A stretch of 64,000 bases of DNA from an uncultured Lachnospiraceae bacterium (GTDB lineage: Bacteria > Bacillota > Clostridia > Lachnospirales > Lachnospiraceae): the NCBI GenBank assembly GCA_910588405.1, contig CAJUPT010000003.1, forward strand, positions 1 to 64,000. Reading direction: 5' to 3'. A program made the position numbers and the translations under genes. Under the pieces are notes generated by a model, which made no database searches, was not told the origin of the DNA, and saw only the letters and a list, made by a program, of their open reading frames with translations. Positions 60,123-64,000 of this stretch are shown piece by piece (position 1 is the stretch's first letter; every line of letters begins with the position of its first letter).

Positions 60123-60248
60123 CGACAAATATCTATATATATAGGAAGTAAGCCTGTTAGGGCGAGAAAGTGGCCTGGGCCATATTTTTAAAAATGTTCT
60201 AAAGGATTGGAATATCTTCACTAATTGAACTCGAACTGAAATAACACA

Positions 60249-60268
60249 AAAGCAAAAATTTTGCGATC
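60249..60268 (-). terminator. Short terminator after tmRNA
   Basis: On the minus strand GCAAAA...TTTTTGC is followed by TTTTG, about 20 bases after the mature 3' end of tmRNA. The stem is short. Confidence 0.4.
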
Positions 60269-60284
60269 TGTAATCAGAGAAAAG

Positions 60285-60619
60285 TGGAGCAGGCGGGAAT
60301 CGGACCCGCGTCCAGAAAACCATTCATTGTACTTCTACTATCATAGCTGTTTGTTTTACATTCCCTCCGGCGGGCGGCAAACAGCAGCCTTCCGCTTTCA
60401 GTAGCTTCATCTTACGCCCATATGCGCAAAGCTTAGCATATGTCGTTTCTCACATAATCGATGCCAGGTTCCCGACCTGTGAGTGCGCCGGGGCTGACAG
60501 CTGCTTTAGGCAGCGTATGCTAAATTATCTTCAGCGTTTATATTTATTGGTGTCATTTAACGCATAACTGCGGATAGCTTCTCCAACTTCAAATCCCCTG
60601 TCGAAACCAGTACTGCCCC
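60285..60619 (-). ncRNA. ssrA: Transfer-messenger RNA (tmRNA)
   Basis: This RNA rescues stalled ribosomes and tags the unfinished peptide for proteolysis. The 5' end GGGGCAGTACTGGTTTCGAC and 3' end GGGTCCGATTCCCGCCTGCTCC form the alanyl tRNA-like domain: GGGGCAG pairs with CTGCTCC with one G-U, the T-loop is TCCGATTCC, and the A discriminator follows. The next bases are CTT, so CCA is not encoded. The tag frame reads ...NAEDNLAYAA then TAA (minus strand, near 60505). smpB is just upstream in the same direction. Confidence 0.93.
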
Positions 60620-60662
60620 ATATTCGATTGGATTTATAGTCTACCAGATTCCGGGCAAACTG

Positions 60663-61133
60663 TCAATACAAATTTTTCACCTTAAACTCTTTCTCCGCCT
60701 CCCTGCGTTGGTCCTTTTTGGCGATGTCATCCCGTTTGTCATACAGCTTCTTGCCCCGGGCCAGGCCGATCTCCACCTTGGCCAGACTTCCCCTAAAATA
60801 AACCTGCAAAGGAACCAGCGTATACCCTTTCTGGGCCAATGCGCCGCTTAGCTTGTTGATCTGGCTTCGGTGAAGCAGAAGCTTGCGCACCCGCAGCGGG
60901 TCCTTATTAAAAATGTTTCCTTTTTCATAGGGGCTGATATGCATGCCGTAAATCATAACCTCGCCTCTATTGTCAATGCGGATAAACGATTCCTTAATGC
61001 TACATTTCCCCATCCGCAGAGACTTCACCTCAGTTCCCGCCAAAGTGATCCCTGCCTCATAGGTATCCTCTATAAAATAATCAAATCTGGCTTTCTTGTT
61101 GTTCGCAACCAGTTTAAAATGATCTTTTGACAT
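60663..61133 (-). CDS. smpB: SsrA-binding protein SmpB
   Basis: This RNA-binding partner of tmRNA is required for trans-translation. The 156 residues contain the conserved YFIEDTYEAGITLAGTEVKS, IRIDNRGEVMIYGMHISPYE, then LVPLQVYFRGSLAKVEIGLA, and the basic tail KKLYDKRDDIAKKDQRREAE. It is coded 43 bp before ssrA and may share its transcript. Confidence 0.97.
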   Translation of the reverse strand: MSKDHFKLVANNKKARFDYFIEDTYEAGITLAGTEVKSLRMGKCSIKESFIRIDNRGEVMIYGMHISPYEKGNIFNKDPLRVRKLLLHRSQINKLSGALAQKGYTLVPLQVYFRGSLAKVEIGLARGKKLYDKRDDIAKKDQRREAEKEFKVKNLY

Positions 61134-61195
61134 ACTTACTCTCCTTTATCCTCCGAGCTTAAATCACTGTGCTTCCTTGAAAGCTTACGAGTCTC

Positions 61196-61234
61196 TATGA
61201 AAAAACCGCTTACAATCCTGTCATCGTAAGCGGT
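61196..61234 (-). terminator. Terminator after secG
   Basis: On the minus strand ACCGCTTAC...GTAAGCGGT is followed by TTTTTT. A second stem, GTGAAAT...ATTTCAC (61262-61301), lies between it and secG. Confidence 0.75.
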
Positions 61235-61364
61235 AGTTTTGAGCACGTCTCTCCTTCGTCAAGTGAAATCCCCCGCAACAAGCTGCGTGGTATTTCACCT
61301 TCGCGGCAGCCGCCAAATATCCGTGCAAGCACGTCTACTTAACTCATTGCCAGCGGAAATCAAT

Positions 61365-61601
61365 TCAGATCATATTCAAAAGCAGCGCAACCACAAAAAA
61401 CGCGATTGCCACATACTTTGTACTCTTCTCGATCTTCCCTTCAAGGGTACGCCCTTTATTCTTCTCCCAGAAGGACTCGGCAGCTCCGCTGATCGAACCT
61501 GTCAGACCGGCAGACTTTCCCTCCTGCGCCATTACGATTATGGTCAATGCAATGCAAATCAATACAAAAACAACGGTAAGAACGATCTTTAATGCGCCCA
61601 T
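61365..61601 (-). CDS. secG: Preprotein translocase subunit SecG
   Basis: This 78-residue membrane protein of the SecYEG channel has two helices (IVLTVVFVLICIALTIIVMA and YVAIAFFVVALLLNMI) joined by the conserved loop QEGKSAGLTGSISGAAESFW. Length and topology are typical. It lies between eno and smpB, a common order in clostridia. Confidence 0.94.
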   Translation of the reverse strand: MGALKIVLTVVFVLICIALTIIVMAQEGKSAGLTGSISGAAESFWEKNKGRTLEGKIEKSTKYVAIAFFVVALLLNMI

Positions 61602-61717
61602 TTTTCACACCTCCTATGGCCAAACACGAAGTATCGTACCATAAATAAATAGAAATTTCAAGTCTATTGGACGAGTTTCCTCTAAAACTTTCTTCGATCA
61701 TCCCTTACCTGAATCTC

Positions 61718-63040
61718 TTATTTTCCCGCCGGTATTTTCCAGTCCTCAAAGGGATTCTGATAAATGGCCATCCGCCCCAGCGCGCCGTCGATCCTGAGCA
61801 GTTGATTGTACTTGGCGTTTCTGTCTGAACGGCAGGGCGCGCCGGTTTTAATCTGACCTGCATTGACCGCCACGGCGATATCCGCAATCGTGGCGTCCTC
61901 CGTCTCGCCGGACCGGTGAGAAATCACGCAGCGGTATCCCGCCTTTTGGGCCATCTGAATCGCCTCAAAGCTTTCCGTCAGCGTCCCGATCTGATTTACC
62001 TTGACCAAAATGGCATTGGCCGTATGGTTTTTAATTCCCTGGGCCAGCCGTTTTGTGTTGGTGACAAACAGGTCGTCTCCCACCAGCTGCACCTTCTGCC
62101 CCAGCCGCTCGGTCATCATCCTCCAGCCCTCCCAGTCTTCCTCATGAAGCCCATCCTCGATGGAGACAATCGGAAATTCATTGCACAGACCGTTCAGATA
62201 GGAAACCATCTCCTCCGCGCTGCGGACCACCTTTTCCCCCTTCATCTTACTTTCTCCTGAGAAATAATAGCCTCCCTCCTCCTCCGAATACAGCTCGCTG
62301 GAAGCAGCGTCCATGGCAAAGCAGATATCGTGCCCAGGACGGTAGCCTGCCTTTTCAATTGCCTGCATCAGATAGGTGAACACTTCCCTGGCATCCTTCA
62401 TATCCGGCGCGAAACCGCCCTCGTCGCCTACTGCCGTAGAAAGTCCTTTCTCATTTAAAATCCCTTTCAGCGTGTGGTACACCTCCGTACACATGCGGAT
62501 GCCATTAGACATACAGTCTGCCCCCACTGGCATAATCATAAATTCCTGCAGATCCACCGTATTGTCCGCATGCCTGCCGCCGTTCAACACATTCATCATG
62601 GGTACGGGAAGCTGTCTGGCCCGGAATCCACCCAGATAAAAGTAAAGAGGAACGCCCAGGGCTGCTGCTGCCGCCTTCGCTGAGGCCAGGGAAACACCCA
62701 AAATGGCATTTGCCCCCAGATTTCCTTTGTTCTCCGTTCCATCAGCCCGGTTCAGCAGATAGTCGATATTGCCCTGATCAAGGACATCCTGTCCCTTTAA
62801 AAGCTCGCAAAACTCCGTCATAATATGGTGAACCGCAATCTTTACCCCGTTTCCGTGGTAACGGTTCTCCCCATCCCGAAGCTCCACCGCCTCAAATTTT
62901 CCGGTGGATGCCCCTGATGGCACGCTGGCCCGGCCCATCACGCCATTTTCCAGCACCACATCCGCCTCCACCGTAGGATTCCCCCGAGAATCCAGTATTT
63001 CCCTTCCGTAAACTGCCGCAATTGAAAAAGCCTTTCGCAT
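61718..63040 (-). CDS. eno: Enolase
   Basis: This glycolytic enzyme makes phosphoenolpyruvate from 2-phosphoglycerate with Mg2+. The 440 residues include AVYGREILDSRGNPTVEADV, SVPSGASTGKFEA, NVLNGGRHADNTVDLQEFMI, AVGDEGGFAPDM and the signature ILVKVNQIGTLTESFEAI, with SHRSGETED near the C-terminus. GGAGGGAAATCT precedes the ATG. Confidence 0.98.
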   Translation of the reverse strand: MRKAFSIAAVYGREILDSRGNPTVEADVVLENGVMGRASVPSGASTGKFEAVELRDGENRYHGNGVKIAVHHIMTEFCELLKGQDVLDQGNIDYLLNRADGTENKGNLGANAILGVSLASAKAAAAALGVPLYFYLGGFRARQLPVPMMNVLNGGRHADNTVDLQEFMIMPVGADCMSNGIRMCTEVYHTLKGILNEKGLSTAVGDEGGFAPDMKDAREVFTYLMQAIEKAGYRPGHDICFAMDAASSELYSEEEGGYYFSGESKMKGEKVVRSAEEMVSYLNGLCNEFPIVSIEDGLHEEDWEGWRMMTERLGQKVQLVGDDLFVTNTKRLAQGIKNHTANAILVKVNQIGTLTESFEAIQMAQKAGYRCVISHRSGETEDATIADIAVAVNAGQIKTGAPCRSDRNAKYNQLLRIDGALGRMAIYQNPFEDWKIPAGK

Positions 63041-63107
63041 AGATTTCCCTCCTATTTATAAGCGTTTTCTTACAGTATCTGTAAAACAGAAAAATCTATA
63101 CGTGAAG

Positions 63108-63131
63108 AAGAATCCTGCGAAGCAGGATTCT
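63108..63131. repeat. Perfect short palindrome upstream of eno
   Basis: AGAATCCTGC-GAA-GCAGGATTCT is a perfect 10-bp stem with a three-base loop in the gap between eno and the next gene. It has no T-run and looks like a small REP-type element. Confidence 0.5.
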
Positions 63132-63245
63132 GCGCCTGCTGCGGATCGCTCCAGCGACATTTCACCTTTCTGCCGCACACCTATTACATTTAGCAAAGCA
63201 TTAAACACCTTGCGGAACATTTTTTTCAGAGAACTGTCCTATTAT

Positions 63246-63290
63246 GATACAAAAGGGCAGCTACACAGACAAAAACGCCGGTAGCTGCCC
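63246..63290 (-). terminator. Terminator of the Bax-inhibitor-family gene
   Basis: On the minus strand GGGCAGCTAC...GTAGCTGCCC is followed by TTTTG. It lies 33 bp after the stop codon of the gene at 63323. Confidence 0.8.
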
Positions 63291-63322
63291 TGCTTTTAAC
63301 CATAATTCTGTTATGCAAACGA

Positions 63323-64000
63323 TCAGTTTCTTCTCTTCCCAAGAATCCGCAGCAAGTAAAGAAAGATATTGATGAAATCCAGATACAGCGCCAGCGCGGA
63401 AAATATGGAAGCTTTTGACGCCATGGCAGCATCATTGCCGTAATACTCATAATAAGCCTTGATCTTCTGGGTATCATATGCCGTGTACGCCAGGAAAATC
63501 ACAATACCGATCATACAGGCAATGGTCTCAAAGCCAGACAGGTTCAGGAACATGGACAGCACCCAGAACACTGCCAGGAAAATGGCTCCGCCAAGCAGCA
63601 CATTGCGCATTCTGGACAGGTCAACCTTTATAAAATAACCGATCATCGCCATCAGGCCGAAATATACGGCGGTCAGACCAAATACCATCACCAGGCTCAG
63701 CATGTCGTAGAGCAGGAAATATACGGAAAAGGTCACGCCATTCAGAATCGCATAGGTAAAAAACAGCGCTCTTGCCGCTCCCACCGACAGCTTATGCACC
63801 CGTGCGGACAGAAAGACCACCACGCCCAGCTCCGCAAGCAGCAGAATGAAATGCCCATAGGGAACTGCGAACACATAGATGACCGCCCCTGTGGCATAGC
63901 CCGCAATGGCTGTCAGAAACGTGGCCAAAAGTCCCGCAAACATCCAGGCAAAGGTCTTTGCCGTATAGCTGTACAACGGCTCCGCGTTGGCTTCACTGTA
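63323..64000 (-). CDS. Bax inhibitor-1/YccA-family membrane protein (5' end outside window)
   Basis: This polytopic inner-membrane protein of the BI-1/YccA group has about seven helices (FAWMFAGLLATFLTAIAG onward) and the family C-terminus ALALYLDFINIFLYLLRILG. The visible 226 codons are open to the window edge, reading YSEANAEPLYSYTAKTFAWM. The TTG codon at 63976 is not the start, and the true start is beyond 64000. Family members are linked to calcium leak or membrane quality control; the role here is unknown. Confidence 0.88.
   Translation of the reverse strand, partial: YSEANAEPLYSYTAKTFAWMFAGLLATFLTAIAGYATGAVIYVFAVPYGHFILLLAELGVVVFLSARVHKLSVGAARALFFTYAILNGVTFSVYFLLYDMLSLVMVFGLTAVYFGLMAMIGYFIKVDLSRMRNVLLGGAIFLAVFWVLSMFLNLSGFETIACMIGIVIFLAYTAYDTQKIKAYYEYYGNDAAMASKASIFSALALYLDFINIFLYLLRILGKRRN

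Noticed and set aside
60069..60323. Minus-strand frame across the end of the palindromic element and tmRNA
   Set aside because: It runs through tmRNA and repeat DNA and has no family resemblance.

Overview
The window looks like chromosome of an endospore-forming Lachnospiraceae-type clostridium (Firmicutes), probably a gut commensal. The reasons are a complete spoIIIA operon, GGAGG ribosome sites before most genes, Firmicutes-type arabinose genes under a GntR/LacI hybrid regulator, class C sortase pilus genes, and a tmRNA tag ending in AEDNLAYAA. Everything from 1 to 45 kb is coded on the minus strand. The only plus-strand genes are the aro genes (45.5-49 kb) and a TetR regulator (52.3 kb).

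Regions by coordinate: 0.2-13.1 kb is a pentose operon read right to left: sugar-binding lipoprotein, ABC ATPase, two permeases, AraR-like regulator, araA, an FGGY (ribulo)kinase, araD and transketolase. It has a near-consensus promoter flanked by AraR-like operators. 13.2-13.6 kb is a cysteine-free alkyltransferase-like protein. 13.7-19.7 kb is spoIIIAA-AH with a sigma-E-like promoter. 20.0-25.3 kb is a BMP-family (nucleoside-type) ABC importer. 25.6-42.7 kb is a large surface-fibre locus. 43-45 kb is an EF-G-like GTPase. 45.4-49 kb holds DAHP synthase, prephenate dehydrogenase and EPSP synthase. 49-53 kb holds a MATE pump, a Panacea-type toxin-antitoxin pair, a relic of an MMPL transporter and a TetR regulator. 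53-57.6 kb is a MoxR / DUF58 / transglutaminase operon. 57.6-64 kb holds an AGCS symporter, a frameshifted XRE regulator, a palindromic MITE-like element, ssrA (tmRNA), smpB, secG, eno and the start of a Bax-inhibitor-family gene cut by the window edge.

The most interesting part is the surface-fibre locus. It runs from two tyrosine recombinases through a coiled-coil protein, signal peptidase I, a giant LPETG tip protein with 17 His/Cys repeats, an LPSTG major pilin and a class C sortase. It then continues into a Cna-B-like secreted protein, two CalY/TasA-like proteins, a KTG-anchored protein, a MucBP protein and a SipW-like signal peptidase. Between the recombinases lies a 329-bp segment bounded by 17-bp inverted repeats (16/17 identical). 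Inside it is a promoter (TTGAGT-17-TATAAT) that, in this assembly, points away from the pilus genes. This is the layout of a phase-variation switch captured in the OFF orientation. The same promoter would make RNA antisense to the intact recombinase, up to a plus-oriented terminator.

Several intergenic gaps carry members of a dispersed palindromic repeat family. All calls come from reading the sequence; no database search was run.
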